Below, in pieces: positions 44,561-53,948 of a stretch of DNA of 64,000 nucleotides. This stretch comes from an uncultured Tolumonas sp. (GTDB lineage Bacteria > Pseudomonadota > Gammaproteobacteria > Enterobacterales > Aeromonadaceae). The stretch covers positions 2,601,001 through 2,665,000 of the forward strand of contig NZ_OY782757.1 of NCBI RefSeq assembly GCF_963678185.1. Reading direction: 5' to 3'. The notes beneath the pieces are model-generated. The model was not told where the DNA came from, ran no database searches, and was given only the letters and a program-made list of their open reading frames with translations. Position 1 is the stretch's first letter; each line of letters opens with the position of its first letter. Both the position numbers and the translations under genes were made by a program.

Positions 44561-45841
44561 ATGCCGCTTATTTTCGATTTAATGAGTAAAGAGCAGCTGT
44601 CGCCATCGCTAAAAAGTTCCGTCACCTTTCGGGATGCCGGCGGCACGATTGGTCGCGCAGCAACGGCGACCTGGACCCTAACCGATCGCAGCCGCCATAT
44701 CTCAGGTGTGCATGCCGAAGTGAGTTATGACAATGGTGTTTATTATCTGACGGATCGCAGCACCAATGGCACTTTTGATGTGGGTAAAAATGCGCGGTTA
44801 CAGAAAAATGAAGATTATCCGATCGCGCACGGTGACCGTTTTCGCATGGGCCATTTCACGTTTAAGGCGCGGATCATTCAAGAAGCTGAGCCGTTTACTC
44901 ATCAGCATTTTGGCGAGTCGGCGAGTATATCGACGTTGATCCCCGACGATGAATTTTTGGATGTGGATCCGATTTCATTGCTGGAATCACCGCCAAGCAA
45001 CGACGCATTTATAGCCTCTTTCTCGGCTGCAGATGATGAGCTGATGGCCTTTGATGAATCATTGGATGATATTCATGCGCCATTTCCATCACCTACCTTA
45101 ATTGCTGAGCCGATCGATCAGTCGGCTGATTTACTGACTGAGCTCGCGATTACTGACCCAGTGCCATTGCGTCCTGTGCCGGCAAAAACGGCAAAACAGT
45201 CGTTAGCAACGGCTACTGCTGATGTTGAATCAAAAGTGGAATCATCACATCTATTAAGAGTGTTGGGTCAGGCGCTCGATTTTGATTTCAGCAAGTTAAC
45301 CCCCGCAGAAACAGAGTTGGCTATACAAAATTTAGGAGCGCTTGCCAAACAGAGCGTTCACGGTTTGCAGCAGGTGTTACGCACCCGCGCTGAGATAAAA
45401 AACAAACTGCGCTTAGGCAATACCATGCTGCAGGAGAGTGGTAATAACCCACTAAAACTATCGGGTAATTACGCGCAAACGCTGAGTAACCTGCTACTGG
45501 CGCAAAGCGGCTATCTCGCGGGGCCGCAGGCTATTCGTCAGGCGCTGAAAGACCTGCAAGCACACCAAGTAGCGAGCTTCGCGGCCAGCCGAACGTTGCT
45601 GGATTCCGCCTTTGAGCAATTCTCGCCAACCCAATTGGTTTACCGTTTTGAGACGTCAGGTCAACCCAACAAATGGGGTAATAAACAAGCCTACTACTGG
45701 CAGCAATATCAGTTGCACCACCAAAAAATGGCGGCTGATCACGAGTGGCGACACAGCCAGTTTATTCACGATTACGCTCGGGTCTATGAAGAGCAAGCGC
45801 AATACATTAATGCTGCTTGGTCAGAGTTTGAGGCATGGTGA
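44561..45841 (+). CDS. FHA-domain T6SS protein (TagH/Fha)
   Basis: 426 residues. The N-terminal forkhead-associated domain (about 30-100) has GTIGRAATATWTL, SRHISGVHAEVS and STNGTF, the phosphothreonine-binding motifs. An acidic, Ser/Asp-rich linker (about 125-225) and the TagH C-terminal domain follow, with SGNYAQTLSNLLLAQSGYL and FRFETSGQPNK-like sequence. It should bind the kinase-phosphorylated form of a partner and regulate assembly. The ATG at 44561 has a GGAG site; an in-frame GTG at 44555 is less likely. Confidence 0.93.
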   Translation: MPLIFDLMSKEQLSPSLKSSVTFRDAGGTIGRAATATWTLTDRSRHISGVHAEVSYDNGVYYLTDRSTNGTFDVGKNARLQKNEDYPIAHGDRFRMGHFTFKARIIQEAEPFTHQHFGESASISTLIPDDEFLDVDPISLLESPPSNDAFIASFSAADDELMAFDESLDDIHAPFPSPTLIAEPIDQSADLLTELAITDPVPLRPVPAKTAKQSLATATADVESKVESSHLLRVLGQALDFDFSKLTPAETELAIQNLGALAKQSVHGLQQVLRTRAEIKNKLRLGNTMLQESGNNPLKLSGNYAQTLSNLLLAQSGYLAGPQAIRQALKDLQAHQVASFAASRTLLDSAFEQFSPTQLVYRFETSGQPNKWGNKQAYYWQQYQLHHQKMAADHEWRHSQFIHDYARVYEEQAQYINAAWSEFEAW

Positions 45842-46485
45842 ACCGCATGAAAAGAAATCTGTTTATCACCCTATTTATTGCTCAATGCAGCCTGTTGTTA
45901 GCGGCGTGTAGTAGTACGCCTGATCCCACATTGTTGGATCTGACGCTCACTGCTTCAGCGGATTTGAACCCGGATTTAACCAATCGACCATCGCCGATGG
46001 TGATCAAATTAGTGGAGTTGAAATCGCACACAGCATTTGAAAATGCCGATTACTTTGCGTTATCGGCGAATACCAAAAATGTGCTCGGACCCGATTATGT
46101 TGCGGAAGAGGTGATGCCGGTACGACCCGGTGAGATCAAAAAATTCAAACTCCGTCTGCATTCCGAATCACGTTTTATTGGCGTATTGGCGGAATATCGC
46201 GCACTCGATAACGCGGTTTGGCGCTACGTGATCCAGCCTAAAAAAGAGGACTTTTCTGATATCCGCTTGGCATTGACCCAAGAGGCGATACGACCACTGA
46301 GTACGGCGAAATACAGCGATAAAAAAGAGAGTGACGTAACGATTAATGCTACCAAAGCCCAACAGGCAACCAGCACATTGCCTAACACGAATACGGCGAC
46401 AGTGACGGGGATTAATTCTGCCACACCTGTGCAAAGCAGCACGATCAGCACGAAGCCATCGTTCAACTTAGATATCACTGAATAA
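45835..46485 (+). CDS. tssJ: T6SS outer-membrane lipoprotein TssJ (VasD)
   Basis: 216 residues; the start may be 45835 or the ATG at 45847. A signal peptide ends in the lipobox LLAAC followed by SSTPDP. The mature part has the TssJ pattern LDLTLTASADLNPDL, SPMVIKLVELKSHTAFENAD and PGEIKKFKLRL. It anchors the TssM-TssL complex to the outer membrane. The C-terminal 50 residues are Thr/Ala/Asn-rich, longer than in typical TssJ. The start overlaps the fha gene by 7 bases. Confidence 0.93.
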   Translation: MVNRMKRNLFITLFIAQCSLLLAACSSTPDPTLLDLTLTASADLNPDLTNRPSPMVIKLVELKSHTAFENADYFALSANTKNVLGPDYVAEEVMPVRPGEIKKFKLRLHSESRFIGVLAEYRALDNAVWRYVIQPKKEDFSDIRLALTQEAIRPLSTAKYSDKKESDVTINATKAQQATSTLPNTNTATVTGINSATPVQSSTISTKPSFNLDITE

Positions 46486-46505
46486 CATAATAAGTCGGGA
46501 TAAAA

Positions 46506-47849
46506 ATGGACAAAATCGTCTGGCGCGAAGGGATGCTACTGCGGCCGCAGCATCTGCAACAGCAAGAGCGCTATTATCAGCATAAGTTCAATGTCTTATT
46601 ACAAACCATCGCACCTTGTAACTGGGGTTTTTTCTCGGTTTCCATCGACCAACAGTGTTTGATGATGGGCAAAATCGTGGTGTCCCATGCATCGGGGGTA
46701 TTACCCGATGGTGTATTATTTCGCCTTGGCGAAGATGATCACCCCAGCGTCAGCATTCATCCCGATTGCTACGATGCAATGGTCTATCTTGCGCTACCGC
46801 TGGTAACGGGCAATGCGGTGGAAAACCGTTTAGCGGAAGAGCATCAGGTGATTACCCCTTATGTCAGCTTTGAAAAGCTGGCGTATGACACTAATTATGG
46901 TGAACGGAACAGCTGTGCAGTGCTTTGTTGCCGCCACGATTTTCGTCTGTTAGTCGAGCAATCGGGGAGTAGTCAGGGTCTGCTCGATGCCGCGAATTGG
47001 ATAAAAATGCCGCTGTGTCGTATCTCCGATGTCAGCTCTGATGGCGCCGTTACACTGGATGAGCAGTTCCAGCCCATTTTTCTGCATTTTGGTGAGTGTC
47101 AGCACTACCAAAGCGTGTTACGTGAGTTAGTCAATTTACTGGCCCATCGCGGCGATACGCTGGCTGGTCGGATCCGCAACAGTGGTCGTTTCGGCACGTC
47201 AGAAGTTGGTGATTTCCTGATGCTGGCGGCCATCAATCGCAATGAAACGCGCCTGCGTCATCTGTTGCAGTTAAAACAGGTGCATCCAGAGCGGGTGTTT
47301 ATGGAAATGGTGGCGCTGCACAGTGAGTTAGCTTCGTTTAATGGCGACAGTCGCCGCCCATTACCTGAGCTGAGTTACAGCCACAACGAGCAACATACCT
47401 GCTTTGCCCGCGTGATGAATGAGTTACGTCAGCACCTAAGTCAGATCATTGAGCAGCATGCGATTGAGTTGCCCTTGCAGACACGTAAATACGGCATTCT
47501 GGTTTCGCCACTGCAAGATAAATCCTTGCTGGAACAGGCTCAATTTGTGCTCACCGCGCAGGCGGATGGTGAGCCGGAACAGCTACGTGCCAAATTACCT
47601 GCGCAACTCAAAATCGGCCCTGTGGAGCAGATCCGTCAGATGGTCAATCTGCATTTACCCGGCATCATCTTACGTCCGCTTTCTGCGGCGCCGCGTCAGC
47701 TCCCTTTCCATGCCCGTCAGTTATATTTCTCGCTGGAACTGGAGAGCAGCATGCGTGCGCAACTGGAAAGCTCCGGTGGTTTTGCGCTGCATGTCGCTGG
47801 GGATTTTTCCGAATTGCAACTGAATCTCTGGGCGATAAGGAATAGCTGA
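46506..47849 (+). CDS. tssK: T6SS baseplate-membrane adaptor TssK
   Basis: 447 residues, normal for TssK. The N-terminus KIVWREGMLLRPQHLQQQER is a family hallmark, and GEDDHPSVSIHPDCYDA and the late LYFSLELESSMRAQLE also match. It forms trimers linking baseplate to TssL/TssM. tssL begins 2 bases after its stop. Confidence 0.97.
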   Translation: MDKIVWREGMLLRPQHLQQQERYYQHKFNVLLQTIAPCNWGFFSVSIDQQCLMMGKIVVSHASGVLPDGVLFRLGEDDHPSVSIHPDCYDAMVYLALPLVTGNAVENRLAEEHQVITPYVSFEKLAYDTNYGERNSCAVLCCRHDFRLLVEQSGSSQGLLDAANWIKMPLCRISDVSSDGAVTLDEQFQPIFLHFGECQHYQSVLRELVNLLAHRGDTLAGRIRNSGRFGTSEVGDFLMLAAINRNETRLRHLLQLKQVHPERVFMEMVALHSELASFNGDSRRPLPELSYSHNEQHTCFARVMNELRQHLSQIIEQHAIELPLQTRKYGILVSPLQDKSLLEQAQFVLTAQADGEPEQLRAKLPAQLKIGPVEQIRQMVNLHLPGIILRPLSAAPRQLPFHARQLYFSLELESSMRAQLESSGGFALHVAGDFSELQLNLWAIRNS

Positions 47850-47850
47850 C

Positions 47851-48717
47851 ATGGCGAGAGCAAATACAGAACATACAGTATTTCTGGGGCATCAGGCGAC
47901 CGATGACGAAGAGATCTTCATGCCATTACCTAAGACCAAAACCAGCACGACGGCGCGCTATCAGCACTTGGATGCGCGCATGGTTTACGCCGCGCGGTTG
48001 CGGCATGAAAAGGTGTTAAACATTGGCAGCAATGCATTGCTGACGGCCGCGACACCGCTGTTTCAGGCCATGACTGACATCGCTGCGGAAACTTACGCAG
48101 CCCCTGCTGAATTAAAAGAAGAGCTGGTCACACGCATCAAAGAGTTTGAGTTTATGGCGCAATCGCAAGGCTGTGACAGCACTGAAATCATCGCTTCTCG
48201 TTATGTGTTGTGCACGGCATTAGATGAAGCGATTACCACCAAACCGTGGAGCAGTAAGCTGGAATGGACCAAAAATAGCCTGCTGATCATCTTCCACAAT
48301 GAGACCAGTGGTGGGGAAAAATTGTTCCAACTGCTGGATAAACTGTCTCGCAACCCGACCAAACATATCAATATCTTAGAGTTGATTTATGTCTGCCTGA
48401 GTTTGGGTTATGAAGGGAAATATCGCGTGTTACAGCGCGGTTTGGCCGAATTAGAGGCGATCCGCAACAGTGTTTATCGCCAAATCCGGCTGATCCGCGG
48501 CGAACATCCGCAAGACCTCGCCATCAACTGGCAATCCTCAGCGCCTCGCGTGCAACGACTGCCTTGGCATATACCGCTGTGGCTGATTGTACTCATGGCT
48601 CTGTGTTGCCTTGGTTTGGTTTACAGCGGTTTTAACTATGTGTTGGAACATCAGACACAAACCATCATGCAGCTGTATCAGATGGTGGGTCAGGAACAGG
48701 GGCACAGTGCACGATGA
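47851..48717 (+). CDS. tssL: T6SS membrane protein TssL (DotU family)
   Basis: 288 residues. The DotU cytoplasmic domain has YVLCTALDEAITTKPWSSKL, FHNETSGGEKLFQLLD and LELIYVCLSLGYEGKYRV, and a single membrane helix (HIPLWLIVLMALCCLGLVYS) lies near the C-terminus. No OmpA-type peptidoglycan-binding extension is present, so anchoring must come from another protein. Its stop overlaps tssM as ATGA. Confidence 0.96.
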   Translation: MARANTEHTVFLGHQATDDEEIFMPLPKTKTSTTARYQHLDARMVYAARLRHEKVLNIGSNALLTAATPLFQAMTDIAAETYAAPAELKEELVTRIKEFEFMAQSQGCDSTEIIASRYVLCTALDEAITTKPWSSKLEWTKNSLLIIFHNETSGGEKLFQLLDKLSRNPTKHINILELIYVCLSLGYEGKYRVLQRGLAELEAIRNSVYRQIRLIRGEHPQDLAINWQSSAPRVQRLPWHIPLWLIVLMALCCLGLVYSGFNYVLEHQTQTIMQLYQMVGQEQGHSAR

Positions 48718-51700
48718 GAAATTTTTACCGTTGGTGTGTGCATCAACTTAAGCAGACATGGTGTTGGACACTATTATTCGCTTTACTGAGCTGTGCGTTG
48801 GTATTGTGGGTCGGCCCTCTGATCGCCATTGCAGGGCATGCCATTTTGGCGGCCTTGGAAACACGAGTTTTGGTGATCGTGTTGTTGCTGTTTAGCTGGC
48901 TACTGGTGTTGATGGTGCTGCCCGTGTTACGTAAAAGCCGCCGTCGTCGTACCTTCAATGCCGAGCAATTGCAAGGTGAGCTGATCAACGATGAACAGAC
49001 CGACGATGAGTTGCATTTGTTAAAAGAGCGACTCAACAAGGCATTGTCGATCGTTAAACATTCCAGCTTCTATGGTCGGCGTCGGGCATCACGTTATGAG
49101 CTGCCGTGGTATCTACTCATGGGCGATCAGGGCAGTGGCAAAACCGCGTTGCTGGAAAATGCCGGCATCGATTTTCCGTTGAATAAAAGCGAGGAGCGCA
49201 TAACCCGTGACATCGGCCACACCCAAGCATGTGACTGGTATTTTGCCAATCAGGCCGTTGTTATTGATGTCAGTGGTCGTTATATGTTGCAGGAAGAACA
49301 CTCGGTGGCCGCTCGTGTGTGGCCACAATTCTTGCAAATGTTGTATCAAAAGCGGCGCCGCCGCCCGTTGAATGGCATTGTGTTTACGCTCGATGTCACG
49401 CAACTGCTGCAGCAAAGCGAAAATGCCTTAGAGCAGTATGCCCGCACCGTGCGAGCGCGCATCCAGCAGATCCAATCTCAGTTGTGTGCTGATATTCCGG
49501 TCTATCTGTTACTGAGCAAAGGCGACTATCTCGATGGTTTCCAACCCTTTTTTGATCAGCTCAGTAAGGACGATCGCGAACAAATTGTTGGCATCACGTT
49601 CAAAGAAGGCGCCGATGGCACGCAAGCCGCTACATTACGCACCGAATTTGAAGAGCTGATCCGACGCATCAATGACATGGTCTTGTCGCGCATTCATACA
49701 GAACGCGATGTCAAACGTCGTGGCGATATCATTCGTTTCCCACTGCAATTTGCTGCCATCGTTGAACCATTGACGTTATTTGTCGAGCTGGCGTTTGGCC
49801 GCAATCGTTATCATTTACCAACCCGTCTGCGCGGCATCTATCTCACCAGTGCCCCGCATGTCGAAGCCAGTCAACAGTTAGATGAAACGACGGTTCGCAT
49901 TGGTCGCAATTTGGGGTTACAACGCGAGTTGTTACCAATCGCCTCGCAAAATCGCGGCTTCTTTATCCGGCGTGTATTGGAGGAGGTGGTGTTCAATGAG
50001 GGCGATCTGGCGACGGTTGACACGCGCTATGATCGTGGTCGTCGCTGGAGCAATCGCTTCGCCTGCCTGTGTGCCTTTGTCGTGGTGCTGGGGATAGGCT
50101 CAACGTGGATGCGGGTGTTCTATGACAACAGTAATCGGCAACAGAGCCTACGCGATCTCTATAGCAAAGTAGATAATGAGCAGCAGAAAGTGCCACCGAT
50201 TTCCGATGCATCGGCCGTGTTACCGGTGCTGCGTACACTGCGTCAAGCCACGGAAGTGTATCCGCAAAGTAACCGTGCCGATTGGTTATATAAACTGAGT
50301 TTACATCAGGGGAATCGGATCAATCCGGTAGTTGAGAAAGCCTATGAGCAGCAACTACGTCAACTGATGTTGCCAAAAATCAAACAGCTGCTGGAAGAGC
50401 AGTTACGTGCGAATACCGATGATCGTGACTATCAGCTCAATGCACTGCGGGCTTATCTCATGCTGCACGATCACGCTCATTTAGATAATGACTATCTGCG
50501 GTACTGGATCAGCCTGTCATGGGCTGATCTCTACAGTGGTCAGGCTTCGTTGCAAAATAGTCTGCTCGATCATGTCGACAAATTACTGAGCATTGGTTTT
50601 TCCCCCGTCGAGATTGATTTCCAGCTGGTGGAAGATACCCAACATCTGCTGAAGCAAGAGCCGCCTGCACGTTTGGTTTATCGCATGATCAAAGAGGACC
50701 CATTAGCGGTGACCTTGCCAGCAGTCCATTTTGATGACGTGCAGGGGCTGCAATACCGCAGTTTTTCTGGGGGGGATTACAGCATTCCGGGGTTATATAC
50801 CCAGCGTGGTTATCAGGATGTCTTCCTGCGTAAAGGCTTGTCGCTCATCAAAACGATTGTGCAGGATAACTGGGTGTTAGGTACCTCTGGCGACATGAGT
50901 GAACAAGAATTTCAGAAAGTGTATGCCGATGTTGAGAACCTCTATTTTCAAGATTACATCAGCTATTGGAATGAGGCGGTCAGTCAGTTACAGCTCAAAG
51001 GGATGAACGATCTGGCTGATGCCAGCAACATGTTGAGCAACCTGAATAATAACCAGCCGATGCAGCGCATGCTGGCGCTGATCCGCGATAACACCCTCTT
51101 TGCCCTGCCTGAGTCGGTCACCGATGACGCAGAAGCCGCGGTATTAAAGAAAACCGGTAAAGGGCCATTGGCGAACGCGGTGGTGGGAAAAGCCAGCTCT
51201 GCCTTGGAAAAAGCACAGGCGCAAGGGCCGAAGCAAGCCGTGGCGTTGAAATTTGCCGTCTACCAACATCTGTTACAGGAAAACGGTACACCAACGCCGG
51301 CACTGCAAGATGCGTTAACGGCATTGAACACGCTGCAAGCCATGCTGACTGGGCTGGCGCATGCGCCGGATCAAGAATCGGCGGCTTATCAGATGGCGAG
51401 TAACCGCATGTCTGGCCGGCCCGATGAGCTGACTCAGATCCGCATTGCGGCAGAGCGTTTACCGGAGCCGGTGCGCACCTGGTTTATGGATATTAGCGAT
51501 CAGACCTGGCGTCTGACGTTAGATAAAGCCGCTGATTACGTACAGCTGCAATATCGTACCGATGTGGTGTCGATCTATCAGAACACCATTCAAGGGCGTT
51601 ATCCGTTTGCCGATGCTGAAAAAGACGTCACGCTCGGTGATTTTAATGAGTTTTTCAAAAAGGGCGGCGTATTAGATCAGTTTATTACGGGCCCACTGAA

Positions 51701-52235
51701 ACCATTTTTTATTGTCAAAGGCGGTGAGTTGTTATCCCGTTCTATTGATGGGCAGGGAATCCGACTCAGTCGTCGCACGCTGCAGCAGTTTCAGCATGCG
51801 GTACAGATCCAAAAAGCGTTCTTTGCCGATGCAGGTGGGCAGGCGGCCGTGTCATTTAAAGTGCAGCCACTGGAGCTTGATCCCAGCGTATTGAAAGCCG
51901 AGTTTGTCTATTCCGGCCAGTCTCTGGTCTATCAGCATGGCCCGATTGTGCCGATTGATCTGAGCTGGCCGATGTCGCAAGGCAGCAGTCTTGCCAGTAT
52001 CACATTGCAAGATCTGAATGGTCGGGAGACCTTACAGCTCAAACAAAGCGGCCCGTGGTCACTTTTCCGGTTGTTAGATCACTGCGAGGTGCGGCCACAT
52101 GGTGGCGATGATCAACTGGAGGTGTTGATCAACCATCAGGGCAGGCAAGCGCAATACCTGTTTTCCGGCAATCATACTCCAAACCCATTGCAACGTCGGT
52201 TGCTGGCTGGTTTTGACCTATCAGAAAATCTGTGA
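48714..52235 (+). CDS. tssM: T6SS membrane protein TssM (IcmF)
   Basis: 1173 residues. Two N-terminal membrane helices (about 17-72) precede a cytoplasmic domain with Walker A GDQGSGKT (137-144); a third helix (FACLCAFVVVLGIGSTWM) near residue 445 leads into a large periplasmic region that contacts TssJ. Other hallmarks are DIGHTQACDWYFANQAVVID and the C-terminal FDLSENL region. It spans the inner membrane as the core of the channel complex. Confidence 0.97.
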   Translation: MRNFYRWCVHQLKQTWCWTLLFALLSCALVLWVGPLIAIAGHAILAALETRVLVIVLLLFSWLLVLMVLPVLRKSRRRRTFNAEQLQGELINDEQTDDELHLLKERLNKALSIVKHSSFYGRRRASRYELPWYLLMGDQGSGKTALLENAGIDFPLNKSEERITRDIGHTQACDWYFANQAVVIDVSGRYMLQEEHSVAARVWPQFLQMLYQKRRRRPLNGIVFTLDVTQLLQQSENALEQYARTVRARIQQIQSQLCADIPVYLLLSKGDYLDGFQPFFDQLSKDDREQIVGITFKEGADGTQAATLRTEFEELIRRINDMVLSRIHTERDVKRRGDIIRFPLQFAAIVEPLTLFVELAFGRNRYHLPTRLRGIYLTSAPHVEASQQLDETTVRIGRNLGLQRELLPIASQNRGFFIRRVLEEVVFNEGDLATVDTRYDRGRRWSNRFACLCAFVVVLGIGSTWMRVFYDNSNRQQSLRDLYSKVDNEQQKVPPISDASAVLPVLRTLRQATEVYPQSNRADWLYKLSLHQGNRINPVVEKAYEQQLRQLMLPKIKQLLEEQLRANTDDRDYQLNALRAYLMLHDHAHLDNDYLRYWISLSWADLYSGQASLQNSLLDHVDKLLSIGFSPVEIDFQLVEDTQHLLKQEPPARLVYRMIKEDPLAVTLPAVHFDDVQGLQYRSFSGGDYSIPGLYTQRGYQDVFLRKGLSLIKTIVQDNWVLGTSGDMSEQEFQKVYADVENLYFQDYISYWNEAVSQLQLKGMNDLADASNMLSNLNNNQPMQRMLALIRDNTLFALPESVTDDAEAAVLKKTGKGPLANAVVGKASSALEKAQAQGPKQAVALKFAVYQHLLQENGTPTPALQDALTALNTLQAMLTGLAHAPDQESAAYQMASNRMSGRPDELTQIRIAAERLPEPVRTWFMDISDQTWRLTLDKAADYVQLQYRTDVVSIYQNTIQGRYPFADAEKDVTLGDFNEFFKKGGVLDQFITGPLKPFFIVKGGELLSRSIDGQGIRLSRRTLQQFQHAVQIQKAFFADAGGQAAVSFKVQPLELDPSVLKAEFVYSGQSLVYQHGPIVPIDLSWPMSQGSSLASITLQDLNGRETLQLKQSGPWSLFRLLDHCEVRPHGGDDQLEVLINHQGRQAQYLFSGNHTPNPLQRRLLAGFDLSENL

Positions 52236-52242
52236 GTAGCCC

Positions 52243-52977
52243 ATGTTGAGATGTAGCTCGGGCAAACACTGGTCGTCGGCAGCGGCGACCAGTTGTGGTC
52301 GAGTGCGCCCGGTGAATGAAGACACCTATCTCATCGATGGCATCCATGGATTATGGGCCGTTGCCGATGGCATGGGTGGGCATCAACAGGGGAGCCTTGC
52401 CAGCCAACTGGTAGTTGAATCATTACTGAGTATTTCAGAGGCAGATGAACTGGAGTCACGACTTGAACAGGCTGCCCACGCACTGCAAGCGGTTAATTTT
52501 CACTTGAGTTGTGAACGAACACTCACCGCTCCGCAGCAGATGATGGGATCAACGGCGATGGTACTGCTCGCGCAAGCTGGCCGCGCCAGTTGCCTTTGGG
52601 CCGGCGATAGCCGCTGTTATTTATTACGGCGTGGCGTGCTCTATCAAATCAGCGAAGATCACAGCCTCGTGCAGCAATGGGTGAATGCAAAACGCATCAC
52701 GCCCGATGAGGCCAAGCAGCACCCCCAAAACAATGTCATCACCCGAGCCATTGGCGCTAGTCCTGATTTGCTGCTAGCGAGTGCTGAGTTTGAACTGTAT
52801 GCCGATGACATGCTGCTGTTGTGCAGCGATGGGCTTTATCGCGAGATTTCCACCGATGTGCTCATCAAAAGTTTAAGCTCATTAGTGCCTGAGCAAGCCG
52901 TTAAGATCTTGATGCAGCACGCGTTGGCAGGGGTAGCCAGCGACAACATTACCGCCGTGGTTGTGCGGCATAACTAA
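52243..52977 (+). CDS. PP2C-family phosphatase (PppA-like)
   Basis: 244 residues with the PP2C metal motifs in order: RPVNEDTYL, AVADGMGGHQQG, GSTAMVLLAQAGRA, CLWAGDSRCYLL, LLLCSDGLY and DNITAVVV. In T6SS clusters such phosphatases (PppA) reverse phosphorylation by the PpkA-type kinase and switch firing off. It lies 7 bp after tssM and 31 bp before the kinase gene, which supports that pairing. Confidence 0.95.
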   Translation: MLRCSSGKHWSSAAATSCGRVRPVNEDTYLIDGIHGLWAVADGMGGHQQGSLASQLVVESLLSISEADELESRLEQAAHALQAVNFHLSCERTLTAPQQMMGSTAMVLLAQAGRASCLWAGDSRCYLLRRGVLYQISEDHSLVQQWVNAKRITPDEAKQHPQNNVITRAIGASPDLLLASAEFELYADDMLLLCSDGLYREISTDVLIKSLSSLVPEQAVKILMQHALAGVASDNITAVVVRHN

Positions 52978-53008
52978 CGATTAACAGCACAGAAACGGGC
53001 GGTTTAAC

Positions 53009-53908
53009 ATGAATGTGGCGCTGCATAATGATCTGAGTCTCACTCCGATTTCTCGTGGGGTATCTACCGAATATCCATGTCTGCAAATGCGTTATGCGCT
53101 GCGTAATATTGCGGGCGTCGGTGGCATGGGGGTGGTGTATCGGGCGAATGACACACTGCTGAGTGCATTGGGGGCGACAGATGATATCGTGGCCGTGAAA
53201 ATGTGTTGCAGTGACATGATCGATCAGCCGCAAGCTGAACAGCGGCTGCTCATGGAATATCAAAACACCCTACGTCTCAAGCACCCCAATATTATTGCTG
53301 TGCGCCAGTTTGATGTTTGCCGTCAGCAACAAAAAGCGTTTCTGGTGATGGAATGGTTGGATGGGTTGTCGCTGGAACAGTTACTTTATCAGCAGTTGCT
53401 ACCTGCGGATGTCGCATTAAAACTCGCTCGACAGCTGGTGGATGCAGTTGCGCACTGTCATGCGCAAGGGGTAGTGCATGCCGATATTAAACCGGCTAAT
53501 TTTCAAGTATCGCCCGATAATCACCTGACTTTATTCGATTTTGGTATCAGTCGCTGGCTCTATCAGCCATCGACGATACGTAACGACATGATCCGCGCGT
53601 GCAGCTGTCGTTATGCTGCGCCTGAATTATTCAATGAACAACCCGCAACCATCAGCGGTGATCTTTTCTCTGTTTGCTGTGTGTTATACCGCTTATTCCG
53701 TGGTGAGCACCCATTTAAAGATACCACCGATGAAGCTGCCGCACGGAATGATGAGATTACCCCAATATTTGGTCGTCGCCATCCGCTCGATAAAGTCTTG
53801 CTACAGGGGTTGAAATGGCAGCAGCGAGAGCGCTGCACCAGTATTGCTGCGTTACAGCAAGTGCTAGCACAGCTTTCTGCCGCAGATTTGAGTCGTTACT
53901 GGTTTTAA
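53009..53908 (+). CDS. Ser/Thr protein kinase (PpkA-like)
   Basis: 299 residues, a nearly bare kinase domain. The glycine loop is GVGGMGVVYRAND, the ATP lysine is in VAVKMC, and the catalytic loop is HADIKPANFQV, with alanine in place of the arginine in HRD, followed by LFDFGIS. It is soluble and lacks the transmembrane and periplasmic extensions of PpkA of Pseudomonas. It should phosphorylate the FHA protein of this cluster. The phosphatase is encoded just upstream and vgrG 40 bp downstream. Confidence 0.93.
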   Translation: MNVALHNDLSLTPISRGVSTEYPCLQMRYALRNIAGVGGMGVVYRANDTLLSALGATDDIVAVKMCCSDMIDQPQAEQRLLMEYQNTLRLKHPNIIAVRQFDVCRQQQKAFLVMEWLDGLSLEQLLYQQLLPADVALKLARQLVDAVAHCHAQGVVHADIKPANFQVSPDNHLTLFDFGISRWLYQPSTIRNDMIRACSCRYAAPELFNEQPATISGDLFSVCCVLYRLFRGEHPFKDTTDEAAARNDEITPIFGRRHPLDKVLLQGLKWQQRERCTSIAALQQVLAQLSAADLSRYWF

Positions 53909-53948
53909 GCTTGGCTTAAGCACCGATCAATATGAGGAAGAGAGCATA

